DNA of 64,000 nt from Plotosus lineatus (lineage: Eukaryota; Chordata; Actinopteri; Siluriformes; Plotosidae): positions 8,045,163 to 8,109,162 of the forward strand of contig CM045729.1 of NCBI GenBank assembly GCA_024760905.1. The letters run 5' to 3'. This document shows positions 1 through 9,914 of this stretch, piece after piece. Both the position numbers and the translations under genes were made by a program. The notes below the pieces were generated by a model. It saw nothing but the letters and a program-made list of their open reading frames with translations. It searched no databases and was not told the origin of the DNA. Positions within the stretch are counted from its first letter, which is position 1. Each line of letters starts with the position of its first letter.

Positions 1-1137
1 ACACCTGGATAGCAGATGAAAGGGACTCGGAATCGGAAAAGGATAATGCGGCGGCCCACTGAAAATCAAGCTACTGTGACTAATACTGTAGGATAAACGA
101 TTCTTTGATGGGGCAGGTGGGCAGGTGGTTGAATAGGTTCAGGATCAGAAGCCACAGCGGCAGCCAGATACGAACAAGAAAAGGCAGTAATTTTGAAAGT
201 GAATGAGTGAAAAATAGTGCCCAGTGCACTTGCCAGGAATTGAGTAATTTCTTGTGCTGGATGTATTTGAGGTTGTGATGATTGGCACAACGGTCTGCCA
301 TGCCCCCTCTAGCCACCAAGGCCACATCTATAATTTCACAAGTGGTCACACATATTTCTAAAAGCAGTCTTCCATTCTTCATTCGCTGAAATAAGTTGTG
401 TGAATTTTACCAGCTGTTCAATTGCTGATTGGATGATGAGCTCAACAACAGAGGAGACCAAGCTGAGGAAGAATGAGGAATTGAATAAGCTCAGAATGGC
501 TGGGCAGTGTGTCGCGGTTTATAGCTATACAACATGGGTAACTAGGGTGTTAATAACCGAGGGGATATCAAGGGTATTGATAATGATATACTGGGCCAGA
601 GTGACAACAGGGAGATATGTCCTGAGGGACTCTGACACACAGTTGCCAACAAGTCCAGAGTCTAATAGAAACTCAAACTGGTTGTAAAGAAACAGACAAA
701 GTAAATTGAGAATCGAAAGAAATCAAGGGAGATACTTGGTCATTAAATAAAAATTGGTTCACTTGGTGAGCCGCTGTCCCTGCAATACAGGCATAGCCTA
801 CTTTGTCAGCAGTTGGTGTGCACTCTCGAACAAACAATTTGTAGCTGCATAAACTACAGTATGGACTCATTTCTGGGCATTTCTGGGGCAGGTATAATGG
901 ATGAATCCCCATATGCTAATGTTCACTAGATATAGTGCATAAACATGCATATGAGAGGCGAAGAAGACATTTGGATCAGAAGACATATGTTCCAGAAGTG
1001 CTGGTCCCAGCCTGTAGCCAGAGAGATTGATTACTGATGAAGAAAGTAAAATTGGAGGTAATTTGCCCTCCCTTTTGCCCAGCAGCACCTCCCCAATGTA
1101 GAGCCTTCCCTGTGAGGCACTACATCCCCATAGATAT

Positions 1138-1412
1138 GTGCCTCCATCTCACCCTATCTTTTGCATCTTCTTCTCTTACACCAACGACCTTCATGTCTTC
1201 CTTCACCACATCCATGAATCGTCTCTTTGGTCTTCCTCGAGGCCTTCTGCCTGGTAGTTCCAGCCTCAGCATCCTATTACCAATATACTCACTATCCCTC
1301 CTCTGTACATGTCCAAACCATCTCAGTCTAGCCTCTCTGACTTTGTCTCCAAAACGTCTTACATGTGTTGTCCCTCTGATGTGCTCATTCCGAATCCTGA
1401 CACTTTCATCCA
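1138..1412 (-). mobile_element. RTE-type LINE, 3' fragment (copy A only)
   Basis: The minus strand encodes the C-terminal end of the RTE-type LINE protein found in full at 9779-12598: a basic segment with RNEHIRG, RWFGHVQRRDSEYIG and GRPKRRFMDVVKEDM. Only about 90 codons are present, with no reverse transcriptase motif, so this is a 5'-truncated dead copy. The matching place in copy B (about 26140) lacks it. Confidence 0.85.
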
Positions 1413-1551
1413 CTACATAGTAGTATACACAGCTATACTGCTATGGTGGCATAGTTCATTCATTAATTTTGTGAACCGATTACTGTAATCCTAATTAGGG
1501 TTGCGAGAGGCTGGTGCCCATCTCAGCCAAACTGTGTGCGAGTGCAGGACA

Positions 1552-2935
1552 CAACGTTCCCTCTGATTTTCTATGTTTCTGAGCAAACACATCAACTCCT
1601 TGAGCGGTCCCTTGGACCACTGTGAGCAACATGAGACATGTGCACTGTGGTCAGGCCAGTATTGCATCCATCCAAGTAGCACGATTTATTAAAAGAATCA
1701 AATTACAGCATTTATATTTCCGTTAGAATTCTTTGAATCAAGTGCTTTACCAAGCTTACAATGAAAAGGACAACATACTTGTTAACCTGTGTACTATGAT
1801 AACACTATTCAAAGTATAAATGCTTGCTTTTAACTACAGCAAAACATAAATTGCCAACCAAGCCAACTATAAACTCCTATTTTCCTTGTGAAGCTCTGAA
1901 TTGTATTACAACTACGAGTTTGAAATGTCAGTGTGTGAAGGTCTTTCTGGGTGAGAGGGTCCTACAGTGGTCTGGTAGCGAGTTCTGCTGTCCATTGTTT
2001 TATAGAAAGTCCTACTGTAGTCTTGAAGAGGGTTCTGTAGTCCATCCATTGGGGGAGAGAGAGTGTACTCCTACTGTAATCTGGAAGAGAATCCTGCTGT
2101 CCACTGGGAGACAGGGTCCTACTGTGGTCTGGGAGACAGGGTCCTACTGTGGTCTGGGAGACAGTCCTGTAACTCTTTATCTGCAAAATAAAGTATACAA
2201 TGACACAATTTTTAGCTACTACTCAGAAACTACAGTATGTAATGATCAACATCCATAAATGAAAATTCCAAATAAATGACACTCGATGAGCACAAATCTG
2301 ATTGAAAAATTAATATTCACCTTAATATTCCCGTTAGTTTTTCTCATCTCTCCAGTGTTCGTACATGTTGTTCAGGGTGATGGCCTCATTTACTTGCAGC
2401 TTTGACTTTATGCGCATCAACTGATCCAAATGTTTATGGGTGAAAAAATATCATCCAGTTGCACGTTTTTTTCTTCTGTTTGCACAAACTCACACGGCCA
2501 TTCTATCTTAAAATAGCTGCATTTCTTTTTAACTTTGGCTTCGTGAGGGGATGTATCAATGCCCGTTCGTTTTGCCATTATTATAAAGGGCTAAACAAAA
2601 GCAGCGTATCTCACATGTCTTCTTCTCTTTACATTAGTCACCGTTTCGTGAGCTAAAAACACAGCTGTAGGGCCACGCATAAGGACGTTGTATTGTCAAT
2701 CACATCGATTCAGTGGCTCAGTACGTATGTTAATCGAATCTTTGGCTGGAGCAACCAGTCGCCACTCACTCATTGAATTACATTCCAAAATAGCACAGCT
2801 TGAATAGCTATATGTTTATTTTATTTTCACTTCTGGTGGGATTTCTATTTTTTGTGCGCAGGACAAAATGTCTGTGCACGGAGACCGTAACACCAGTGCG
2901 CAATTGCGCACTGGCACAGCTTAGAGGGAACATTG
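1552..2935. mobile_element. Non-autonomous hAT-like DNA transposon (candidate)
   Basis: The ends form a short inverted repeat: the left end reads CAACGTTCCCTCT and the right end AGAGGGAACATTG. The right end also carries a palindromic GTGCGCAATTGCGCAC segment just inside. No transposase frame is seen, so it would depend on an enzyme made elsewhere. It is absent from the homologous place in copy B (about 27115), which acts as an empty site. I could not define a clean 8-base target duplication, so the hAT label rests on the terminal motif and is tentative. Confidence 0.5.
1945..2175. repeat. Degenerate minisatellite inside the hAT-like element
   Basis: Repeated units built on 'gggtcctactgtggtctggga' variants, about 28 bases long at the right end where two units are nearly identical (around 2110-2165) and more diverged and spaced to the left. 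The short open frames on both strands come from this repetition. Confidence 0.7.
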
Positions 2936-2990
2936 ACGGGATACACCATTGACAACTCGCGAGGCCTGTCACATAGCCTTGGTTTAAAAA

Positions 2991-3467
2991 TCTAAATTGG
3001 CCTTAGCTGTACTGATGCCACTTTATCAACTCAAATTTAAATTATGATATGACGTCAGGTGTTAATATGGAGGAGTCCATTGAAAAAGTATATGTAACAT
3101 GCAGAGTTCCTCAAGGCTCAGTTTTGGGCTGGAAGATGGACAGATGTTTTTGATATTAAGAATAATTGACACTTACATGAATAAAGAATCAACGTAAGAG
3201 TATGTTTTTCCAACTTGTTCACCCAGGCAGATTATAAAATCCAAAGCAAATTTAAAATTAGGTTTCAGAACAGTATTGTCTGCTCTGAGACGTTGTGAGT
3301 GTGTTTGTTGAAAATGTTGGAACCACACCCAGCTATCAGAAAGTTGCAGCTGAGGTATTGTGAACTGCAATTCTTTGCACTTCTTGGAAAAAATCGATGA
3401 TGTGTTTTGGTGTGTTTGTTTTAACCTCTGAATTTCTGATTTATTGTTTCAGATTTTTTTCTGGCAG
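2991..3467 (+). other. Intron upstream of glycosyltransferase copy A
   Basis: This non-coding stretch matches 27600-28062 in copy B with clearly more differences than the exon. It ends in a pyrimidine-rich tract and a CTGGCAG acceptor. I see no other gene in it. Confidence 0.6.
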
Positions 3468-4624
3468 CACAGAAGAACAGGTGTAAGCAAGCGACTGTGG
3501 TTCTACTCACCACAATTACTCTGTTTTTTTTAATAACACTGCCAAAATGCATACCAAACACAATCTTTGAATACCCAACTGGCAAATTAGATTCACAACC
3601 TGAACCTCAGGCATTACCTGAATGGATTTGGAACTCATCCCACCGATGTGAGCGAAATACATCTGCATCCGAAATCAAAGAGTTTAGCTCTTTACCTGAG
3701 CACATCAAAGATTTCCTGTTTTACAAACACTGTCGTCATTTCCCGATGCTGCTCAATGTTCCTGATAAGTGCGGTGGCCCAAAAAACTCCGATAATGTTT
3801 TTCTGCTGCTGGTGATTAAAACTTCTCCACCCAACTACGACCGGCGGGAGGTTCTGCGGAAAACCTGGGCATATGAGAGACTTCAGAGTGGCAAGTGGAT
3901 TCGCACTGTGTTCCTAGCTGGAACCAGTGGACACGGTTTTGAGAAGAAAAGACTAAATAGCCTCCTGAAGCTGGAGAACTCTGAGAACCGGGATATTCTT
4001 CAGTGGGACTTTACAGATACATTTTTCAACCTCACACTGAAACAGGTCTTATTCATGGAGTGGATGGAGAGGTTTTGCCCCAATGTGCACTTTGTCCTGA
4101 ATGGAGATGATGACATTTTCGCCAACACAGACAATATGGTGCGGTATCTCTTAGGGTTAGAGGATAACGATGGCAGTAAACACCTATTTACCGGCCAATT
4201 GTTACCACCTGTTGGGCCAGTCAGGTATCCCCACAGTAAATATTATATTCCAGTTCAAATTCAAAAATCGAACAGATACCCTCCATATTGTGGTGGAGGC
4301 GGCATCCTGATGTCACGTTTCACTTCCAGAACTATCTACAACATGTCTCATTCCATCAGTCTGCACCCCATCGATGATGTTTACATGGGAATGTGTCTAG
4401 AAAAGGCTGGATTAAAACCTACCTCTCATATTGCAGTGATGACAATAGGCTTTCATATTCCCTCAATAAAACTGGACAGATACGATCCATGCTACTACCG
4501 TGAGGTTCTCCTGGTCCACAGGTTCCTCCCACACCAGATTCGTATTATGTGGCATGAAATCCATCAGAAAGACTTGGTTTGTCATAAGATCTCGTCTATT
4601 GCTCTGAATGAGGAGAGACTGTGA
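3468..4624 (+). CDS. b3gnt3-like: B3GNT3-like beta-1,3-N-acetylglucosaminyltransferase, last coding exon, copy A
   Basis: A single open exon of about 384 codons ending in TGA at 4622-4624. The family (GT31) adds GlcNAc in beta-1,3 linkage to galactose on glycoproteins and glycolipids in the Golgi as type II membrane proteins. Numbering from the valine at 3497, residues 1-16 are a hydrophobic signal-anchor, followed by a stem with N-glycosylation sequons (N46, N54). The catalytic domain starts near RREVLRKTW (116-124). The metal-binding DDD is at 204-206 in LNGDDDIFANTDN, and IDDVYMGMC at 292-300 matches the conserved EDVY-type motif. The FLFYKHCRHFP segment and the YPPYCGGGG segment favour B3GNT3 over other members. 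There is no ATG near the start: the frame runs back to a splice acceptor (CTGGCAG, exon begins 3468, phase 1), so the initiator must lie in an upstream exon not identified here. A close paralogue lies at 28063-29213. The exact acceptor sugar cannot be read from sequence. Confidence 0.88.
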
Positions 4625-4696
4625 GAAGAGAGAAATAGATCTCTTTCAGCTCAGTTTACTTTCTGAGCTACAACACAATAAGAAAAGGGCAGTGGT

Positions 4697-5035
4697 TCTA
4701 TTGAGGGTGACACAAAGGTATAGTGAATAGAACATCCTTTTTCACAGCAAGAAGGTCCTGAGTTTGATTCCCAGGCTTGGCGAATCTATGTGTGGTGTTT
4801 TTATGTTCTCCCCATGCTTGTGTGGGTTTCCTCTGAGTACTGTACTCTAGTTTCTTCCCACAGTTCAAAGACAAACCCATTCGGTGAATTGCCTGTTCCA
4901 TTTTTCCCCCAAGGTGTGAGTGTGAATGCTTTTGTGTATGTGTTGGCCCTGCCATGGACAGTTGTTCAGGGTGCACCCCACCTTCACCCAGCTGGGATAG
5001 ACTCCATCATACCTTTGTGCAGAGTATGATTATGC
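4697..5035 (+). repeat. tRNA-derived SINE (family II) downstream of gene copy A
   Basis: Degenerate tRNA-like head (CACAGCAAGAAGGTCCTGAG then TTTGATTCCCAGG, a diverged B box) followed by the common fish body 'ttctccccatgcttgtgtgggtttcctc'. The same insertion is at 29290-29640 in copy B, so it predates the duplication. Confidence 0.75.
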
Positions 5036-5347
5036 TGTTAAAGGTGCTGCCATACATACTGTATGCATTCACGGCCTTTCCTATGAAGCACCTTAATATA
5101 AACTGGATTCCAAAAAAAGTTGGGACACTCTACAAATTGTGAATAAAAACTGAATGCAATGCTGTGGAAGTGCCAGATTTCAAGATTTTATTCCGAATAG
5201 AACATAGATGACAGGTCAAAAGTTTAAACTGAGAAACTGTATAATTTTAAGGGAAAAATATGTTGATTTTAAATTTCATGGTGTCAACAAATCTCAAGAA
5301 GTTGGGACAAGGCCATCTTCACCACTGTGAGGCATCCCCTCTTCTTC

Positions 5348-5980
5348 TTAAAACAGTCTGCAAACGTCTGTGGACCGAGGAGACAAGTTTCTCAAGTTTA
5401 GAAATATGTATGGGAAAAATGGGAACACTGTCCCATTCTTGTCTAATATAGGCCTCAAACTGTTTGACTGTCTTGGGCCTTTTTGTTGTACCTTCTGCTT
5501 TATGATGCGCCAAATGTTCTCTATGAGTGAAAGATTTGGACTGCAGGTTGGCCATTTCAATACCCAGATCCTTTTCCTATGCAACTGTGATGTTGTAATT
5601 AATTCTGCATGTGGTCTGGCATTATCATGTTGAGAAATATAAGGTTGACGTCTGGATAGGAGCATATATTGTTCTAGAACCTGAATATACCTTTTTGCAT
5701 TGACTGTGCCATTCCAGATGTGCAAGCTGCCCATGCCACACACACTCATGTAACCCCATACCATCACAGATGAAGACATCTGAACTGAGCGCTGATAACA
5801 ACTTGGGTTGTCCTTGTCCTCTTTAGTCCAATGACATTCTCTGAATCTTTGGACGATGTTATGCACTGTAGATGATGTTAACTTCAAACTCTTTGCAATT
5901 TGTTGCTGAGAGACACCCTTTTGATATTGCTCCTCTGTCTTTCTGTGCAACATTGGGGGAATTGATGATCCTCTACCCAT
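5348..5980 (-). pseudogene. Tc1-like transposase, internally deleted
   Basis: The minus-strand frame of 210 codons starts with a helix-turn-helix DNA-binding segment (QQIAKSLKLTSSTVHNIVQRFRE, residues about 24-46), then jumps to VMVWGYMSV, the catalytic QHDNARPH and NLSLIENIWRIIK. Intact Tc1 transposases are about 340 residues. The stretch between the first HTH and VMVWG, which normally holds the second HTH, the nuclear localisation signal and the first catalytic Asp, is missing, so the enzyme cannot be active. The frame's C-terminal part after KGPRQ is out of register with the family. Confidence 0.8.
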
Positions 5981-6161
5981 CTTCGCTTCTGAGAGACACT
6001 GTCATTCTGAGAAGCTCTTTTTATACTCAGCCATGTTGCCAATGGTCCTCATCAGTGGAAATTGGTCTGCCAGATATCTATGATAAGAGAAATTGACTTT
6101 TATAGCCTCTTATTGATACCTTTCCCAAGTTCTTGAGATTTGTTGACAACATAAAATTTAA

Positions 6162-6469
6162 AATCAACATATTTTAACTTAAAATGATACATTTTCTTAG
6201 TTTAAACTTTTAACCCTGTCATCTATGTTCTATTCGGAATAAAATATTGAATTTTGGCACGTCCACATCATTCCATTCAGTTTTTATTCACAATTTGTCA
6301 TCATATTACGTACATATACATACATATTACACAATCAACATATTTTAACTTAAAATGATACATTTTCTTAGTTTAAACTTTTAACCCTGTCATCTATGTT
6401 CTATTCGGAATAAAATATTGAATTTTGGCACGTCCACATCATTCCATTCAGTTTTTATTCACAATTTGT
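6162..6469. repeat. 137-base direct duplication in the Tc1-like terminal repeat
   Basis: 6162-6298 and 6333-6469 appear identical and are separated by 34 bases of TA-rich sequence. Both contain the inner part of the right inverted terminal repeat. Confidence 0.9.
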
Positions 6470-6500
6470 TTAGTGTCACAACTTTTTTTGGAATCCAGTT

Positions 6501-7470
6501 TGTCATATATAATTATACTTAAAACAGTAAACATCTTAAATATGGGAAATGTGTTGAATTGTGGATAAAAATCAAATGTACTTACACTGCTTCTTTGAAG
6601 AGAGAAAATTCTCCACAATGATTGTTTTTTCTGTTTTCTTGTTCTTTCATGATTTGATATTAAACTTACAGTAAAATTTAGATCAGCACCACATCTAGTA
6701 GACAATTTCCATATCCGGCCAATTAAAAGGGCACAATTTTCCACTGTTATTTTATTGCTTTAAATGGTTTCCTTACATTTCTAAAAGGAACTTGAAAAAG
6801 ACCTTTAAAAAAACAACTAAATAAAGAAATAAATAAAATGATTTTTTTTGTGTGTGTGAGTAATAAGTTATATTTTGCAACAACATGGTGAGAAAGCTCA
6901 GTAAAATAGTCTTGAAGTTCAACAGCAGTTATTCATCACAAGTCTCTGGTGTGATTCTTATCATAAATATCTGATAAAATATAAACTTCACATAAACAAC
7001 ATTCTGTCATATAGTGCATTTTCAAACATGAAAACTAATTAAAAGACTTCTTTTTCACAGAGCTACAGAGTTTTAATAGCTTAAAGATTCGTTTCCATAA
7101 ACAAACTCGTTTTCATCTTAAAAATTTAAAAGTTTAAAATTATAATAGCTATGGAAACTGGTGCATAAGCATCGGCCTGATGAGAGGCTTGGCTCAGGTG
7201 TAAAAGCTCAACAGACTTACATTACCTTAAACATTAAATTACAAGTGGTTTGAATAAAGTGACGACAAACTCACATTCTGTAAATCCTCAGTGAATATTC
7301 AGAAAAAGGGTCAACATCAGGTTTAAATGATGGAGCAGTCGTTAACGTGTTCCTTATTTTTTTAGGTGTTTGGTTTAAACTGGGTTACTGGGATCAGTGA
7401 GTTACTGATATAAACTGGTTTCAAATTTCCTCTTTCTTGTTTTTAATATGTAGTATTTTAGTGTAAAATG
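6501..7470. other. Non-coding flank of copy A, repeated at the window end
   Basis: AT-rich sequence with no gene. About 6630-7160 matches about 63262-64000 with a few percent differences, including 'ggtgagaaagc' and 'cacaagtctctggtgtgattc'. This places it as the continuation of the duplicated unit. Confidence 0.75.
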
Positions 7471-7471
7471 A

Positions 7472-7710
7472 ATGCAGCCGTGGGGGGGGGCACAAACCAG
7501 TGTCTCTCCCTCATGCCGGTCCCAAGCCCGGATAAATGCAGAGGGTTGCGTCAGGAAGGGCACATCCAGCGTAAAACAAATGCCAAATAAACTATGCGAA
7601 TCACAAGAAAGAATGACATACCGGATCGGTCGAGGCCCGGGTTAACAACAACCGCCATCAGTGCTGTTAACCAACAGGGTCTGTCTGTCTGTCTTCTTTT
7701 CGGCTTTATA
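7472..7710 (+). mobile_element. RTE-type LINE 5' end fused to an antisense SINE tail
   Basis: From 7472 to about 7682 this is the 5' end of the RTE-type LINE in sense ('cacaaaccagtgtctctccc' onward to 'aaccaacagggt'). It continues into CTGTCTGTCTGTCTTCTTTTC, which is the reverse complement of the 3' end of the SINE at 12615-12973. The same junction is found, inverted, at 12950-13175. Confidence 0.8.
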
Positions 7711-7724
7711 TTCAATATTTACTT

Positions 7725-7935
7725 GTGTGAACCAGGAAGCACGACAAACACTCCAGGCAGGTCTGAGAGTCTTTTGTTTTTCTTATTGCAGTTCTGTGTA
7801 ACCCTCAAATGTATATCATTACATCAGCACGACAATCACAGATGAACACACCAGCATAAGTTGCACCTGCGGTAGGACTTTACTTGCTGACAGACAGTAA
7901 CCTGAATTTCCACTTGTGCTTGGAGGGACAGTGAG
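7725..7935 (+). repeat. Unclassified interspersed repeat
   Basis: Matches 26340-26570 in reverse orientation: 'gaagcacgacaaac', 'ttcttattgcagttctg', 'caatcacagatgaac' and 'tccacttgtgcttggaggg' occur in the same order. No protein or tRNA-like part is recognisable. Confidence 0.7.
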
Positions 7936-8062
7936 TAGATAGTGAGTATATTGGTGGTAGGATGTTGAGGTTGGAACTACCAGACAGAAGGCCTAGAGGA
8001 AGACCAAAGAGACGATTCATGGATGTGGTGAAGGAGGACATGAAGGCAGTTGGTGTAATTGC
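7936..8062 (+). mobile_element. RTE-type LINE fragment
   Basis: Short sense piece encoding the C-terminal GRPKRRFMDVVKEDM region. It has lost everything on either side. 8063-8340 shows no gene or recognised repeat. Confidence 0.8.
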
Positions 8063-8339
8063 AAATCCTCTAAAGTTGGAAGATGCACAAATACACTTAA
8101 TTCTAGTACAGTACAGCAAAAAAACAATTCCATAGGGGCATATGCCCCCCCCCGAAAATCACCCTGCGCCCCACTATTTGAGAAGAACTGGCCTTGTGGG
8201 AGCTCACCACGAGCCTTTCCTCGCTGGCATTCGTAGCATGCGTACGCACAAAATTCTTCTCCTCTTTCTCTGTTATGCACCACCTCATGCCTTCCCACGT
8301 GACATCTTTGCGCCCACGTGACATCTTTGCCGCAGTTGA

Positions 8340-8590
8340 TGATCTGAAGGGTTAGTTGACTTATTGTTTAGTCTTGTTTTATTATTATTATTTATTGCTT
8401 ATTATTAATGTTAATGTACATGTATTTTTATTGTTATCATGAAATATTATTGTTTTTACATGTATACCTTTAATATATTAGGTCAAATATACCTGTTTGT
8501 GTCAGGTTATGAGTTTGGGAGGGGGTTGGAATGGATTCATTGGTTTTCTATTATTTTCTATGGGAATTATTGTCAAGGTACCACTGTACA
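8340..8590 (+). mobile_element. Tigger-like right-end fragment
   Basis: The sequence ends in GGTACCACTGTAC, the reverse complement of the left end CAGTGGTACCTC seen at 29704, and has the 'gagtttgggagggggttgga' segment also found at 52355. No coding part. Confidence 0.6.
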
Positions 8591-8780
8591 ACCATTCACA
8601 CTCACACTTTGGGGCAACTTAGAACAGCCACTGAGCCGACTGCGGATGTTTTTTAACTATGGGAGGAAAACTGCACAAGCACAAGGAGACACTGAAAGCC
8701 CGAGTTGGGACTTGAACTCAGGACCTTCTTGCTGTGAGTTGGATGTGCAAACCACTACACTACCCTGCCCCCAGAAATAT
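8580..8780 (-). repeat. SINE (family II), antisense
   Basis: Reverse complement of the tRNA-like head (GTGTAGTGGTTTGCACATCC) with a B-box-like TTCAAGTCC and the body. It overlaps the end of the preceding Tigger-like fragment. Confidence 0.65.
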
Positions 8781-8910
8781 TAGCATTATTTTTAGGAGTA
8801 TTGTTGTTGTTATCATCATTAATATTATTATTATTGCTGTAGCTGTTGATATTATTCTTATTATTATTATTATCATTATTATTATTATATTATTATTATT
8901 AATGCAGCCG
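8775..8910. repeat. (ATT)n-rich simple repeat
   Basis: Interrupted ATT/ATC trinucleotide tract between the SINE and a 49-base piece of RTE-type LINE 5' end (8902-8958). Confidence 0.8.
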
Positions 8911-8958
8911 TGAGGGGCACAAACCAGTGTCTCTCCCTCATGCCGGTCCGAAGCCCAG

Positions 8959-9660
8959 TGTTGAAGTAATTGTACATATAGTTAACACAGCTCAGCCTTG
9001 TATATCATGCATAAAAACTCCTTGAGAAAGTGTCTTTGCAGAAAAAACAACAGGATGACCCACTGACCGCAAGAAGACTGCGTTTACCAGAAAGAATGTT
9101 TTGTCTGTGTTAATCATGTTTGCTTAAACACTTGTGTGACCGTTAAGATAACCCTTCACATTCCTGGCTCATGTGTCTCTGCCGGTTTCCCCCCCTTTTA
9201 GGGGCAAGGAACAGTATGTAACCAGAAATGTCTCCAAATAAATAAAAGACGCTCTCAACCAGACTGGACTCAGAGTAGCTAGGATGACATGTAACTGTGT
9301 ACAGTCTGGCTGCTCTCTTCATATGAGTACAAAAGTACTTAATTCTCTTGTGTCTTTCTTCTTGTGTGTATGTGTTTATGATGTCTGTGTTGATTTAGAA
9401 TTGGTCCTTCGAGCTTTAGATTTAATTGGTCCTTCGAGCCGGATGCCAAGACACCTGACGATCCCTGCTGACGTGGTGGACACCGGTGAAATCCTTGGCC
9501 AAGGCAACTCAAGAGTGAGTTGACATCAGACCCTTTCCAGGACCGGGAAGATCGACCCGTCCATAGGGATCTGAGGGTTGACGGTAATCCGAGGAGGAGA
9601 CACGGGGTGAGTTAATTTCTTTTAAAAGCAGAAGTTAATGAGCCCGGTAACAAAGGTGAC
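8959..9660 (+). mobile_element. Truncated LTR retroelement: LTR plus tRNA-Tyr primer-binding site and leader
   Basis: An LTR-like segment begins TGTTGAAG at 8959 and has AATAAATAAA (about 9236-9246) as a polyadenylation signal. At 9427-9444, TGGTCCTTCGAGCCGGAT is complementary to the 3' end of tRNA-Tyr, the expected minus-strand primer. A leader follows to about 9660 and then the element stops, with no gag or pol. The exact 3' end of the LTR is uncertain because a partial primer-site copy (from 9402) lies just upstream. Confidence 0.6.
9427..9444 (+). promoter_or_regulatory. Primer-binding site, tRNA-Tyr
   Basis: TGGTCCTTCGAGCCGGAT. Its first 13 bases also occur at 9402-9414, giving a 25-base tandem duplication of the primer-site region. 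Confidence 0.65.
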
Positions 9661-9707
9661 ATAAAATGGATGTAAAATGGATGTAAAGCAAAGAGACAGT
9701 TAAATTC

Positions 9708-9708
<1 letters not shown>

Positions 9709-9778
<70 letters not shown>
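9709..9778. repeat. Poly-A plus (TA)n
   Basis: About 33 A residues followed by about 36 bases of alternating AT, directly abutting the 3' end of the antisense LINE. Confidence 0.95.
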
Positions 9779-9780
<2 letters not shown>

Positions 9781-9914
9781 TCTACTTCTTGTCCTTTCGG
9801 CTTTTCCCTTCAGGGGTCGCCACAGCGAATCATCTGCCTCCATCTCACCCTATCCTCTGCATCTTTTTCTCTTACACCAACTGCCTTCATGTCCTCCTTC
9901 ACCACATTTATGAA

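Larger units (their letters stand above)
1440..2990 (-). repeat. Degenerate antisense SINE/L2-like tail, split by a hAT-like element
   Basis: 1440-1551 and 2936-2990 together read as the reverse complement of the 3' part of the local SINEs (tail containing CCTAATTAGG and the 'ctggtgcccatctcagcc' segment). The homologous unsplit sequence lies at about 27020-27160 in copy B. The gap is filled by the element at 1552-2935. Confidence 0.6.
1..5100. repeat. Segmental duplication, copy A
   Basis: This block is homologous to 24946-29702. The match starts at or before the window edge, since the first bases already pair with about 24948, and runs through the gene exon and its 3' flank to about 5095. 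The offset changes from about 24942 at the left to 24589 at the gene, because each copy has its own insertions: an RTE-type LINE piece and a hAT-like element in A, a SINE and a roughly 850-base block in B. Apart from the glycosyltransferase exon and these repeats I see no gene in 1-1137; short open frames there lack any recognisable domain. Confidence 0.85.
5101..6500 (-). mobile_element. Tc1-like DNA transposon with long terminal inverted repeats
   Basis: Both ends carry AACTGGATTCCAAAAAAAGTTG (left) and its reverse complement (right, ending 6500), and the inverted match continues for about 200 bases on each side. The transposase remnant lies on the minus strand inside. The right terminal repeat has been partly duplicated (6162-6298 and 6333-6469). 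Copy B lacks the element, where the homologous flank stops at 29702. I could not confirm a TA target duplication. Confidence 0.8.

Noticed and set aside
5093..6508. TA target duplication for the Tc1-like element at 5101-6500
   Set aside because: TA is next to the left end, but the right flank reads TGTCATATA, so I could not establish a duplication.
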